From DASRRB01 sp036732755 (GTDB taxonomy: Bacteria; Planctomycetota; B15-G4; SIAN01), in the NCBI GenBank assembly GCA_036732755.1, contig DAINBU010000018.1, forward strand, positions 1 through 51,748: a DNA stretch of 51,748 nucleotides. The letters run 5' to 3'. A program made the translations under genes and the position numbers. The notes beneath the pieces are model-generated. The model did not search any database, was not told where the DNA came from, and saw only the letters and a list, made by a program, of their open reading frames with translations. This document shows, piece after piece, positions 39,368 to 47,659 of this stretch; within the stretch, counting starts at the first letter, position 1; each line of letters opens with the position of its first letter.

Positions 39368-39925
39368 TCAGCCCGGTTCCGCTTCGCGTTCGCGTTCGCG
39401 CTCGCCGTCGCCCGGACCCATCGGGCCCATGGGTCCCGGTGGGCCGCGCCGGTCGCTGCGCGGACGGCGTCCGCCGTCGTAGCCGCCCTCGCCGCGCAGC
39501 TCCTCGCCCTCTCGCATCGCCTCCTCGGCCGACGACGAGCGCTTGCGCAGCTCCTCCTCGGTCGGGATCCGGTCGAGCGCCAGGACCAGCGCGCGCAGCA
39601 CGAGCTCGGAGAGCTCCGCCTCGCGCTTGAGGTGGGCGATGACGTCGGTCGGCGCCTCGAAATAGACGAGGTAGTAGATGCCCTCGCGCTGCCCGTTGAT
39701 CTCGAAGGCGAGCTGGCGCTGGTCCCACTTGTGGAAGCGGGCGACCTTCGCGCCGACCTTCGCGAGGAGCGCCTGGATGTGCTCCTCGAGGTACTCGTGG
39801 GTCTTGCGCGCCTCCTTGTTGAAGGCGACGAACATGCCTTCGTAGGGACGCGTCCGCGCCACGGGGGCGGCGGGTTCGGACGTCGCGGCCTCGGTCGATC
39901 CGGTCGTCAAACGATGCTCCTCCAT
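39368..39925 (-). CDS. rpsF: 30S ribosomal protein S6 with long N- and C-terminal extensions
   Basis: 185 residues from ATG 39925; a GTG at 39961 would add 12. The S6 domain starts at RPYEGMFVAFNKEARK, about 24 residues in, and includes KVARFHKWDQRQLAFEING, EGIYYLVYFEAP and LKREAELSELVLRALVLAL. The tail after residue 140 is low-complexity, with a Glu/Arg stretch, collagen-like GPPGPMGPMGPGD and ERERERE. It forms the S6-S18 pair of the small-subunit platform. Confidence 0.95.
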   Translation of the reverse strand: MEEHRLTTGSTEAATSEPAAPVARTRPYEGMFVAFNKEARKTHEYLEEHIQALLAKVGAKVARFHKWDQRQLAFEINGQREGIYYLVYFEAPTDVIAHLKREAELSELVLRALVLALDRIPTEEELRKRSSSAEEAMREGEELRGEGGYDGGRRPRSDRRGPPGPMGPMGPGDGEREREREAEPG

Positions 39926-40046
39926 CGGGCGCGAAGCCTCGCGGCCTCGCGCGATACCCACGGCCCGACAATGTCGAGCCCGGGCGTTTTCTCGGTGGCG
40001 GTCCGGGTCGCCGCGCGGCGACCCCGTCGCTGCACTCCTCTCGCCG

Positions 40047-40637
40047 TCATTCCCTCGCCGGAGGCTCGGGGTCGCGGTTGATCCGGTTCATCAGGATCGC
40101 GAGCGGCGTGCAGTCCAGCCACGCTACCATGCCGTGGACCGCCTCGGCAATCGCGCGGTCGAGCCGCGCCTGCTCCTCCGGCGCCGGCTTTTCGAGGACG
40201 AAGTCCTTCGTCTCCCCCTTCTCCGGCGACGCCCCGATCCCGATGCGCAGTCGGGGATATCCCGCCGAGCCGAGCCGCTCCTCGATCGAGTGCAGGCCGC
40301 GGTGGCCGCCGTCGCTGCCGCTCGCCCGCAGCCGCATCCGTCCGGCCGGCAGCGCGAGGTCGTCGCACACGACCATCACCTCGGCGGGGTCCCACGTCCG
40401 TCCCGGATCGAGCCGCGCGAGCGCCTCGCCCGAGTCGTTCATGTAGGTGAGCGGGCAGACCAGAACGACGTCCTCACCACCGCGGGACGTCCGCGCCGAC
40501 AGCGCCGGCCCCTTCCCTTCCTTGAGCTTCACCTTGAGCCGCGAGGCGACCTTGCGCACCACCTCGAAGCCGAGGTTGTGGCGCGTCCCCTCGTACTCCG
40601 CCCCCGGATTCCCGAGCCCGACCAGCACCTTCATCAA
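40047..40637 (-). CDS. pth: Peptidyl-tRNA hydrolase
   Basis: 196 residues. It has GLGNPGAEYEGTRHNLGFEV with the catalytic His in TRHN, YMNDSG, VVCDDLALPAGRMRLR, GSDGGHRGLHSIEERLG, and YPRLRIGIGASPEKGETKDF then VLEKP. It releases peptides from prematurely dropped tRNAs. It lies between rplY and rpsF, a common arrangement; 179 bases with two strong hairpins separate it from rplY. Either of the two adjacent ATGs (40637 or 40634) could be used. Confidence 0.98.
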   Translation of the reverse strand: MMKVLVGLGNPGAEYEGTRHNLGFEVVRKVASRLKVKLKEGKGPALSARTSRGGEDVVLVCPLTYMNDSGEALARLDPGRTWDPAEVMVVCDDLALPAGRMRLRASGSDGGHRGLHSIEERLGSAGYPRLRIGIGASPEKGETKDFVLEKPAPEEQARLDRAIAEAVHGMVAWLDCTPLAILMNRINRDPEPPARE

Positions 40638-40688
40638 AGCGCGACCTTCGACGACTCCGACCCCAAGACGACTCCCGCCTCAATGAGA

Positions 40689-40718
40689 ACCGGCGCACGG
40701 GAACTGCCGTGCGCCGGT
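40689..40718. other. Perfect 12-bp hairpin between rplY and pth
   Basis: ACCGGCGCACGG (40689-40700) and CCGTGCGCCGGT (40707-40718) pair perfectly around a 6-base loop. No T tract follows on the minus strand, so it is not a classic terminator; it could be a processing or attenuation structure. Confidence 0.6.
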
Positions 40719-40740
40719 GAATTCCAGTTTCATCGTCCAG

Positions 40741-40812
40741 AGTTTCCGGGTGCCAGCAGCGATCAGCTGCGGGCCGCTGGCCCGCCAGCTGCATCGCAGC
40801 GCACCCGAAACT
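40741..40812. other. Long imperfect stem-loop downstream of rplY
   Basis: AGTTTCCGGGTGC (40741-40753) pairs with GCACCCGAAACT (40801-40812) with one bulge. Inside, GCGATCAGCTG pairs with CAGCTGCATCGC with one bulge, and GCGGGCC-GCT-GGCCCGC closes the tip. The fold begins 4 bases after the rplY stop. Confidence 0.6.
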
Positions 40813-40816
40813 TCCG

Positions 40817-41533
40817 TTACTGCTTTTTCTCCTTCTTGGCGGAAGGAGCCGCGGCCCCCTTCTTGTCCGCTCCCGCCTCTCCGCCCGGCGCGGCACCCTC
40901 CTCCTCCTCGCCCGGCTTCGGCGCCTTGACGATGAGCTCCGGCTCGGTCGGCGCCACCTCGGCCGTGCCCGGCACCGGCAGCTCCTCCTTCTTGGGCTCG
41001 ACGATCGAGAGAACCAGCGCCTCGGGCGCGTCGACCGCCTCGAGGCCCTTGGGCAGGACGAGGTCCTTCACGTGGATCGACTCGTGCTGCAGCAACGGCC
41101 GGATGTCGATGTCGATCTGGTCGGGGATCTCGAGCGGCAGGCAGCGCACGCGCACCTGGTCGAGCTGGACGACCAGGATGCCGCCGTCGGCCTCGCCCTT
41201 CGACGGCCCCTTCGTCTTGATCGGGACCTCGACGACGACCTTCTCGTTCATGTTGATGCGCTGGAAGTCGACGTGCAGCGGCTCCTGCGTGATCGTGTCC
41301 CACGCGACGTCGTGGATGATCGCCGGCTCCGTCGCGCCCGCGAGCTGCAGCAGGATGATGCGCGCGTGCTGCTTGCGGGCCTCGTCGAACTCGCGCACGC
41401 TCACGTGCAGCGGACGGGTCTCGACGCCGTGGCCGCAGAGGACCGCGGGGATGCGGCCCTCCCGGCGCAGCCCGCGGCTGCTGCGGCTGCCTGCGTTCGT
41501 CCGCGCTTCGGCCTTCATCTCGTACTGTCGCAT
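40817..41533 (-). CDS. rplY: 50S ribosomal protein L25/general stress protein Ctc
   Basis: 238 residues from ATG 41533, with GGAG eight bases upstream. It has an N-terminal 5S-rRNA-binding L25 domain (RSSRGLRREGRIPAVLCGHG, HDVAWDTITQEPLHVDFQRI) and a C-terminal TL5/CTC beta domain (RCLPLEIPDQIDIDIRPLLQ, SIHVKDLVLPKGLEAVD). A Glu/Ala/Lys-rich tail ends the protein. It follows prs, which is a frequent order (prs-rplY-pth). Confidence 0.97.
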   Translation of the reverse strand: MRQYEMKAEARTNAGSRSSRGLRREGRIPAVLCGHGVETRPLHVSVREFDEARKQHARIILLQLAGATEPAIIHDVAWDTITQEPLHVDFQRINMNEKVVVEVPIKTKGPSKGEADGGILVVQLDQVRVRCLPLEIPDQIDIDIRPLLQHESIHVKDLVLPKGLEAVDAPEALVLSIVEPKKEELPVPGTAEVAPTEPELIVKAPKPGEEEEGAAPGGEAGADKKGAAAPSAKKEKKQ

Positions 41534-41583
41534 CGCTTCGCTCCGTGTCCTTCCTGCGTCGCGCGCCGGGTCCGGCGCCGCGC

Positions 41584-42528
41584 TCACACCTTCTCGAACA
41601 ACGCGCTCACCGACTCGCTGTTGTGGATCGCCTTGATCGCGCGGGCGAGCAGCCCGGCCACCGAGCGCGACTGGAAGCGCTCGGGCAGCGGCTCGTGCAC
41701 GGGGACCGAATCGGTGATCACGATCCCGTCGGCGCCGCAATGCGCCAGCTTGTGGACCGCGTCGCCGCAGAATACCGCGTGCGTCGCGCCGACGTACACC
41801 GACCGCGCGCCGTGTTCCTTGACGATCCGGACCGCCTGCACCATCGAACCGCCGGTCGCGATCATGTCGTCGATCAGCAGCGCGTCGCGCCCCTCGACCT
41901 CGCCGATGATGTGCTCCCAGTCGACCTTGTCGGCCGAGATGCGGCGCTTGTCGACGATCGCGACCTGCGCGCCGAGCGACTCGGCGTAGGCGCGCGCGCG
42001 CTTGAGCCCGCCCATGTCGGGGGCGACGATCACCGGGTCCTTGGGGTCGAGGCTCTTGAAGTAGTCGATCAGCACCGGCTTCGCGTAGAGGTGGTCGACC
42101 GGGATGTCGAAGAAGCCCTGGATCTGCGCCGCGTGCAGGTCGATGGTGAGCACGCGGTCGGCGCCGGCGCTGCAGATCATGTTGGCGACCAGCTTCGCGC
42201 TGATCGGCACGCGGCCCTCGTCCTTCCGATCCTTCCGCGCGTAGCCGTAGTACGGGATCACGGCCGTCATGCGGCCCGAGCTGGCGCGCCGGCAGGTGTC
42301 GAGCAGAAGCAGGAGCTCGATCAGGTGGTCGTTCACCGGCGGGCTGGTCGGCTGCACGATGAAGACGTCGGAGCCGCGCAGGTCGTCGTAGATCTTGACG
42401 TCGATCTCGCCGTCGGGGAACCGCCCCACCGTCGCGCGGCAGAGCTCGATCCCGAGCGACTCCGCGATCGAGCGCGCCAGCGCCGGATGGGCGTTGCCGG
42501 ACAACACCGCGATCTTGTCGCGCGTCAC
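41584..42528 (-). CDS. prs: Ribose-phosphate pyrophosphokinase
   Basis: 314 residues from a GTG at 42526-42528 with GGAGAAGAGG just upstream; it overlaps the glmU stop (GTGA). Motifs are VGRFPDGEIDVKI, the FIVQPTSPPVNDHLIELLLL segment, PYYGYARKDRK, LTIDLHAAQIQGFF, and the PRPP loop DALLIDDMIATGGSM. It makes PRPP from ribose 5-phosphate and ATP. Because of the glmU frame break, the glmU N-terminal frame runs without a stop into prs, giving an apparent 736-residue ORF (41584-43794) that should not be taken as a real fusion. Confidence 0.97.
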   Translation of the reverse strand: MTRDKIAVLSGNAHPALARSIAESLGIELCRATVGRFPDGEIDVKIYDDLRGSDVFIVQPTSPPVNDHLIELLLLLDTCRRASSGRMTAVIPYYGYARKDRKDEGRVPISAKLVANMICSAGADRVLTIDLHAAQIQGFFDIPVDHLYAKPVLIDYFKSLDPKDPVIVAPDMGGLKRARAYAESLGAQVAIVDKRRISADKVDWEHIIGEVEGRDALLIDDMIATGGSMVQAVRIVKEHGARSVYVGATHAVFCGDAVHKLAHCGADGIVITDSVPVHEPLPERFQSRSVAGLLARAIKAIHNSESVSALFEKV

Positions 42529-43277
42529 GACCTCTTCTCCTTCCGGGAGGGCTTCCCGGGCTTGCGGGACGACGGAATGAGAGCGGCCTTCGCCGGCCGC
42601 GCCGCCGGCTTCGCGCCGGCCGGCCTCTTCACGATGGGACGCGCGGGGACGCCGACCACCACCTCCCCCGCCGCCACGTCGCGGTTGCGCGTCACCACGG
42701 CGCCGGCCCCGGTCGTCGCGCCGTCGCCGATCACGACCGGCGCGACCAGCACCGTGCCGCTCCCGATGAAGGCCCGGCTCCCGATCCGGGTGGCGTGCTT
42801 CTCCTTGCCGTCGTAGTTCGCGGTGATCGTGCCGGCGCCGACGTTGGTCGCGGCGCCGATCGTCGCGTCGCCGAGGTAGGTGAGGTGCTTCGCTTTCACG
42901 CGCTCGCCGAGGCGGCTGTTCTTCACCTCGACGAAGTTGCCGACCTCGGCGCCGTCCTCGAGCACGGCGCCGTTGCGCAGGTGGGAGAACGGCCCGACCT
43001 CGCAGTGCCTGCCGATGCGCACGCCGGAGCGGATCACGCTGAAGGGCTGGATGCGCGTGCCCGCGCCGATCGCGACGTCGTGGTCGACGAAGGTCGTGTC
43101 GGGGTCGGCGATCTCGACGCCGTTCCGCTGGTGGCGCGCGAGGATGCGCGCGCGCATGCGGCGGCGGCACTCGTGCAGCTCGGCGGCGGTGTTGAAGCTC
43201 AGCGCCTCCTCGGAGTCGGCGAGGGGCTTCAGGTCGACGCGGCCGCCCGCGGCGCGGATCAGCCCGTAGACGTCGGT
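42525..43277 (-). CDS. glmU: GlmU C-terminal part (acetyltransferase), frame after the break
   Basis: Frame from TDVYGLIRAAGGRVDLKPL (43277 downward) to the stop at 42525; the first internal ATG is at 43157. The end of the uridyltransferase domain and the linker helix SFNTAAELHECRRRMRARIL are followed by a left-handed beta-helix: IRSGVRIGRHCEVGPFSHLR, NFVEVKNSRLGERVKAKHLT, YLGDATIGAATNVGAG, TITANYDGKEKHATRIG and GAGAVVTRNRDVAAGEVVVG. This domain acetylates glucosamine 1-phosphate. A basic tail follows. It is one gene with the next feature, broken by a frameshift. Confidence 0.92.
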   Translation of the reverse strand, partial: TDVYGLIRAAGGRVDLKPLADSEEALSFNTAAELHECRRRMRARILARHQRNGVEIADPDTTFVDHDVAIGAGTRIQPFSVIRSGVRIGRHCEVGPFSHLRNGAVLEDGAEVGNFVEVKNSRLGERVKAKHLTYLGDATIGAATNVGAGTITANYDGKEKHATRIGSRAFIGSGTVLVAPVVIGDGATTGAGAVVTRNRDVAAGEVVVGVPARPIVKRPAGAKPAARPAKAALIPSSRKPGKPSRKEKRS

Positions 43278-43860
43278 GCGCGTTCTGCCGGCCGAGCTGC
43301 GCCAGCGCCGGGAAGAGGTCGGTCGCGCGGAAGACGGCGATGCCGCAGTGGACCTCGCGGATCGCCTTCGTCGCCGCGTCGGCGTCGCGCTCCTCGACGA
43401 TGCGCTCGAGCGAGCCGTCGGCGGCGCGCACCACGCGGCCGTAGCCGGTCGGGTCGTCGAGGCGCGCCGGCGCCATCGTGACGGCGCCGCCGCGCGCGCG
43501 GTGCTCGGCCACGAGCTCCAGCAGCGTCTCGCCCCGGAGCAGCGGCCCGTCTCCGAAGAGCACCAGTACGTCGCCGGTGAAGCCGAGCAGCTTGGGCACC
43601 ACCGTCTTCACCGCGTGGCCGGTGCCGAACGCCTCGCCCTGGTCGACCGCCTCGACGCCTTTGCGGCCCTCGAGCCACTTGGTCACGAGCTCGCGCCGGT
43701 GGCAGACGACGACCAGCGTGCGCGTCGGCGCGAGGGCCGCGGTGGCGTCGAGGACGTAGCCGAGCGCGGGCGTCCCGCAGATCTCGGCCATCACCTTGGG
43801 CGCGTCACTCCCGAGCCGCTTGCCCTGGCCGCCCGCGAGGACGACGACCGCGAGCGGCGT
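43278..43860 (-). pseudogene. glmU: GlmU N-terminal part (uridyltransferase), frame before the break
   Basis: The frame reads TPLAVVVLAGGQGKRLGSDA then PKVMAEICGTPALGYVLDA, DQGEAFGTGHAVKT, VLVLFGDGPLLRG and GIAVFRATDLFPALAQLGRQN, the nucleotidyltransferase of GlmU. At 43278-43284 the frame shifts: only four bases (GCGC on the minus strand) lie between the Asn codon and the Thr of TDVYGLI, where homologues have about seven codons (AQGEYYL), so about 17 bases are missing. No in-frame ATG, GTG or TTG occurs between the glycine-rich loop and the upstream edge; the first ATG (43794) lies after the loop. Either a sequencing/assembly error or a real lesion could explain this; the gene is normally essential. 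Confidence 0.8.
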
Positions 43861-44022
43861 CCGGCGCGTCCCGGCTTGCGCCGGCGCACGCGCGATCGGA
43901 TCTCGGTCGGACGCTCGGATGGCGCAGCTCCGCGTCGACGTCGGGGCTCCGGAAGACTTCCGCGCCGCCCGCCCGCCGCCTGAAAAAGGGGGAAGGGTTG
44001 TAACCGGCGCGCCGGGGAGCGG

Positions 44023-45108
44023 TCAATGCAGGGGCGACGCCGGCGTGGGCGCGGCGCCCGACGGCGCGGCGGGTTCCGGCACGAGGCGGCGGATGGCGTC
44101 GAGCGCGGCGCGCGCCGCCGCCTCGCCGGCGGCGACGATCGATTCGGGCTCGGAGAAGTCGAGCCAGTAGCGGCTGCCCAGCCGCGGCTCGATCCGGACC
44201 TCGGCGAGGCCGGCGCGCTGGCGGTTGTTCCAGCGCGACGCCAGCTCCTCGCCGCGGAGCAGCGCCTCGATCCCGGTCATGCCCGGCTCGCAGCGCTCGT
44301 CGAGGTCGCAGCTCAGGTTGACCGCCACGATCGGCCCGCCCATGCGCTCCCGGGCGGCGAGAACGGGGAGGTTGTCGGCGAGCCCCGAATCGATGAGGAG
44401 GTGCCCCTCATGAGGGACCGGCGGGAAGAATCCGGCGACCGACGCGGCCGCGGTGAGGACGGTGTGGAGGTCGCCGCTTCCGAGCACCACCGGCTCGCCG
44501 CTGCGCAGATCGAGAGCGACGACCCAGAGCGGGAGGCGCAGCAGCTCGAGCCGGCCGGGGCGGACCGCCGCGCCGATCAGGATCTCGAGGCGGCGCCGGT
44601 GGAAGAGCGACGCGCGCCGGAAGAGGAGGTGCATCGCGACGTGGCTGCGCCAGCCCGACAGGATGCGCCGCAGGAAGGAGGGCGGACGGCCGCGCAGCTG
44701 CCGCGTCGGACGGAACGACAGGCCGAGGCGGCGGAACGCCTGCGAGTGCTGGAAGGCGAGGACGTGGCGGATCGCCGTCTTCGCGTCGGAGTGCTGCAGC
44801 CACGACGCGGCCATGATGGCGCCGGCGCTGTTGCCGACGACCGCGCGAACCGGGATCGCCGCCTCCTCGAGCACCTTGAGTACGCCGAGATGGGCGAGAC
44901 CACGCGCACCGCCCCCACCGAGGACGAGCGTGACGCCGTGCTCCGGTCCGCGGACGACGCCGTGCGCGCTTCCGTTCGCGCTGCCGTTTCTCGAATCCGT
45001 CAGGGGCGACTCCCTTTTCGGGAATCTCCTCCCTCCCCTTCGGACGGCCCCGCGCCGCGGGACCGGACCCATCCGGTACATCGGACGAAGGCCGCAGAAA
45101 CCTAGCAC
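44023..45108 (-). CDS. Patatin-like phospholipase
   Basis: Up to 361 residues from the ATG at 45108; ATGs at 45081 and 45072 are alternatives and the first about 50 residues are low-complexity, so the start is uncertain. The patatin domain has the oxyanion loop LVLGGGGARGLAHLGVLKVL, the nucleophile elbow VVGNSAGA (GxSxG) and the dyad Asp in LLIDSGLADNLP. The family hydrolyses acyl groups of lipids. No signal peptide or membrane segment is evident, so it is likely cytoplasmic or peripheral, like RssA/YchK-type proteins. It starts just downstream of tRNA-Gln on the same strand. Confidence 0.9.
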   Translation of the reverse strand: MLGFCGLRPMYRMGPVPRRGAVRRGGRRFPKRESPLTDSRNGSANGSAHGVVRGPEHGVTLVLGGGGARGLAHLGVLKVLEEAAIPVRAVVGNSAGAIMAASWLQHSDAKTAIRHVLAFQHSQAFRRLGLSFRPTRQLRGRPPSFLRRILSGWRSHVAMHLLFRRASLFHRRRLEILIGAAVRPGRLELLRLPLWVVALDLRSGEPVVLGSGDLHTVLTAAASVAGFFPPVPHEGHLLIDSGLADNLPVLAARERMGGPIVAVNLSCDLDERCEPGMTGIEALLRGEELASRWNNRQRAGLAEVRIEPRLGSRYWLDFSEPESIVAAGEAAARAALDAIRRLVPEPAAPSGAAPTPASPLH

Positions 45109-45125
45109 GCGTTCGGGGCGGCCGC

Positions 45126-45200
45126 TGGTTCCCCGACCAGGAGTCGAACCTGGACCGAGGGATTCAAAGTCCCTCGTGCTACCGATTACACCATCGGGGA
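45126..45200 (-). tRNA. tRNA-Gln (UUG)
   Basis: 75 bases with encoded CCA. The acceptor TCCCCGA pairs with TCGGGGA, the D arm is GTGTAATCGGTAGCAC, the anticodon loop is CTTTGAA (anticodon TTG), and the T arm is CCAGG-TTCGACT-CCTGG. Confidence 0.97.
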
Positions 45201-45291
45201 AATGGTTCGGAGAAAACGTCGCGTCGACATTCCGGTCGTCTGCTCCAGCCGCCGACGCTGCGGGCCATCATCGCGGAGAGACCGGCCCGGC

Positions 45292-46548
45292 TCAACGGAG
45301 CGCGCGGCGGAGCAGGTCGAGCGCGGCGGTGACGGCGAAGGTGCGCACCAGGGCGCGATCGCCCGGAAACCGTTTCTCGAGGTGCGCGACGCCGTCGGGT
45401 CCCGCGACGGCCGCGTGCACGAGGCCGACCGGCTTCTCCGGAGTCCCGCCGCCCGGGCCGGCGACACCGGTCGTCGCGACGCCGAAGGTCGCGCCGGCGC
45501 GCCGGCGCACCCCTTCGGCCATGGCGCGCGCCACCTCCTCGCTCACCGCGCCGTGCCGCCGCAGCAGCTCCTCGCCCACGCCGAGCGTCCGCGTCTTCAC
45601 CGCCTCCGTGTAGGTCACGCAGCCCTCGAGCACCGCCTCCGACGCGCCGGGCACGTCGGTCAGCGCCGCCGCGACGAGGCCGCCGGTGCACGATTCGGCG
45701 AGCGCGACCGTGAGGCGCCGCTCGCGCAGCCGCCCGACGACGTGCTCCGCGAGCGTCACGTCGCCTTCGGCGAAGACGTGGTCGCCGAGCGCGGCGCGCA
45801 TCGCCTGCGTGCACGCGTCGAGGCGCGCGCGGCCGGCCGCGTCGGCGGCGTCGCTCGCGCAGATCGTCACGCGTGACGCCGCGACCGTGACCGAGACGAG
45901 CGGCGCGTCCGCGCGCATCCAGGCGTCGATGCGCTCGCCCACCACCGATTCGGCGAGGCCGACCACCTGCAGCAGCCGCTCCTCGAACGCCACCGCGCCG
46001 TTGCGCGCGCGCACCCGCGGCACGAGCCACTCCTCCACCATCCGCTGCATCTCGGTCGGGACGCCCGGCAGCACGACGGCGAGCGCGCCGCCGATCTGGA
46101 GCGCGAAACCGGGCGCCGAGCCGATCGGGTTCACGACCACGCGCGCCCCTTCGGGCAGCAGCGCCTGGCGGCGGTTCGACGCCGACGCGGTCCGCCGGAA
46201 CCGCGCGAAGTAGGCCTCGACCTGCGCGAGCGCCGCCGCGTCCTCGCGCACCGCCACTCCCGCCGCGTCGGCGAGCGCCTCGCGCGTGCGGTCGTCGGCC
46301 GTCGGTCCGATGCCGCCGGTGACGACCAGCAGGTCGCAGCGTCGGGACAGCTCGAGCGCCGCCGCCGCGATCGTCGCGCGGCCGTCGCCGACCTGCCGCG
46401 CCTCGACGACGAGCGCGCCGAGCCGCTTCAGCGTGCGCGCGATCCAGGGGGCGTTGGTGTCGGCGATGGCGCCGCGCACCAGCTCCTCGCCCGTCGAGAG
46501 GAGGGCGACCCGCCGGATCGGCGCTTCGCTCGGCGTTCCCTCGGCCAT
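45292..46548 (-). CDS. cinA: CinA family protein (nicotinamide-nucleotide amidase-like)
   Basis: 418 residues. The N-terminal MoeA/MogA-like domain has LLSTGEELVRGAIADTNAPW, VVTGGIGPTADDRTREAL and LPGVPTEMQRMVEEWLVPR. The C-terminal CinA domain carries the amidase motif ALAESCTGGLVAAALTDVPG, then GVATTGVAGPGGGTPEKPVG. Two-domain CinA proteins cleave NMN, and some also hydrolyse ADP-ribose. It follows ychF in the same direction, 52 bases apart. Confidence 0.95.
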   Translation of the reverse strand: MAEGTPSEAPIRRVALLSTGEELVRGAIADTNAPWIARTLKRLGALVVEARQVGDGRATIAAAALELSRRCDLLVVTGGIGPTADDRTREALADAAGVAVREDAAALAQVEAYFARFRRTASASNRRQALLPEGARVVVNPIGSAPGFALQIGGALAVVLPGVPTEMQRMVEEWLVPRVRARNGAVAFEERLLQVVGLAESVVGERIDAWMRADAPLVSVTVAASRVTICASDAADAAGRARLDACTQAMRAALGDHVFAEGDVTLAEHVVGRLRERRLTVALAESCTGGLVAAALTDVPGASEAVLEGCVTYTEAVKTRTLGVGEELLRRHGAVSEEVARAMAEGVRRRAGATFGVATTGVAGPGGGTPEKPVGLVHAAVAGPDGVAHLEKRFPGDRALVRTFAVTAALDLLRRALR

Positions 46549-46600
46549 GGCGCGGCGACCCCCGGCGCCGGTCGGGCTCAGAGCCTATCTCGGTAGGCCC

Positions 46601-47659
46601 TCAGACGCTGAACCGGATGTTCAGGATGTCGCCGTCCCGGACCTCGTGCTCCTTGCCCACCAGGTCGGCGCGGCCGAGCGTCTTCAACTGCTTCAGGTCG
46701 GCCGCCCCCTCGATGCGCGCGAACGGGATCACCTCGGCGCGGATGAAGCCGCGCGCGAGGTCGCTGTGGATCTTGCCGGCGGCGGTCACCGCGTTGCTGC
46801 CGCGCACGATCGGCCAGGCGCGCACCTCGTCCTCCCCCATCGTGAAGAACGAGATCAGGTCGAGCGCCTCGTAGGCCAGCCGCGTGAGCAGCGGCGCGGC
46901 CGGCTCGGTCAGGTTGTACTCCTTGAGGAAGGCGGCGAGGTCGGCCCCCTCGAGCTGCGCGATCTCGCGCTCGATCGGCGCGGAGAGGACGGCGGCGCGC
47001 TTCGACGAGCCGCGCAGCTTCTCGACCGCGGCACGGTCGGAGAGGGTCGCCTCGTCGACGTTGAAGACCGCGACCGCCGGCTTGTCGTGGAAGAGCTTGA
47101 GCTCGTGCAGCAGGCGCTCCCCGTCGGGGTCCTTCACCTCGTGCAGCGACGCCCCCTTCTCGACGAGCGCCGAGATCCGCTTCATCGCGTCGACGTCGCG
47201 CAGGAGCATGGCGCGGTCGCCGGAGCCCTTCTTGATGCGCTCCTCGCTCTTGCCGACCCGCTTCTCGATCGCCTCCATGTCGAACAGCAGCAGGTCGTCG
47301 CGCAGCGCCCGCTCCTGCGCGAGCGGGTCGGCGAGCTCCTTCGGCAGCAGCCCGCGCGCCGCCTCCGACGTCCCGATCACGAGCAGCAGCACGTCGGGGT
47401 CGCGCAGCGCGGCGACCCGCTCGCTGCGGCCCGACACGTCGCCGCGCGGCACCGCCGGCTCGTCCTCGACCTCGAAGCGGGCGCGCGTGAACTTGCGCGG
47501 CTGCCAGAGGGAGCGCAGCCGGTCGAGGCGCGGGTCGACGACGTCGACCGTCGCCAGGTGGCGCTCCGAGGGATGGTGCGCCGCGGCCGCCTGGCCGGTC
47601 AGCACGGTGAAGAGCGACGTCTTGCCGACGCCGCCGTAGCCGACGATTCCGACCTTCAT
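46601..47659 (-). CDS. ychF: YchF/OLA1-type GTP/ATP-binding protein
   Basis: 352 residues from ATG 47659, which overlaps the tatC stop (ATGA). It has G1 GIVGYGGVGKTSLFT, an internal coiled helix pair (LFDMEAIEKRVGKSEERIKK), AVAVFNVDEATL in the G4 region (the NxxE variant typical of ATP-preferring YchF) and the C-terminal TGS/DUF933 domain ISFFTMGEDEVRAWPIVRG then HSDLARGFIRAEVIPF. It is a ribosome-associated ATPase linked to stress regulation. The G1 and N-terminal region are slightly divergent from standard YchF, so it may be a family member rather than the direct orthologue. Confidence 0.93.
   Translation of the reverse strand: MKVGIVGYGGVGKTSLFTVLTGQAAAAHHPSERHLATVDVVDPRLDRLRSLWQPRKFTRARFEVEDEPAVPRGDVSGRSERVAALRDPDVLLLVIGTSEAARGLLPKELADPLAQERALRDDLLLFDMEAIEKRVGKSEERIKKGSGDRAMLLRDVDAMKRISALVEKGASLHEVKDPDGERLLHELKLFHDKPAVAVFNVDEATLSDRAAVEKLRGSSKRAAVLSAPIEREIAQLEGADLAAFLKEYNLTEPAAPLLTRLAYEALDLISFFTMGEDEVRAWPIVRGSNAVTAAGKIHSDLARGFIRAEVIPFARIEGAADLKQLKTLGRADLVGKEHEVRDGDILNIRFSV

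Noticed and set aside
41584..43794. A 736-residue GlmU-Prs fusion
   Set aside because: The central part after the frame break is Arg-rich nonsense, while the correct GlmU frame continues intact on the next frame. Prs has its own GTG start and ribosome site. The fusion is a product of the frameshift.
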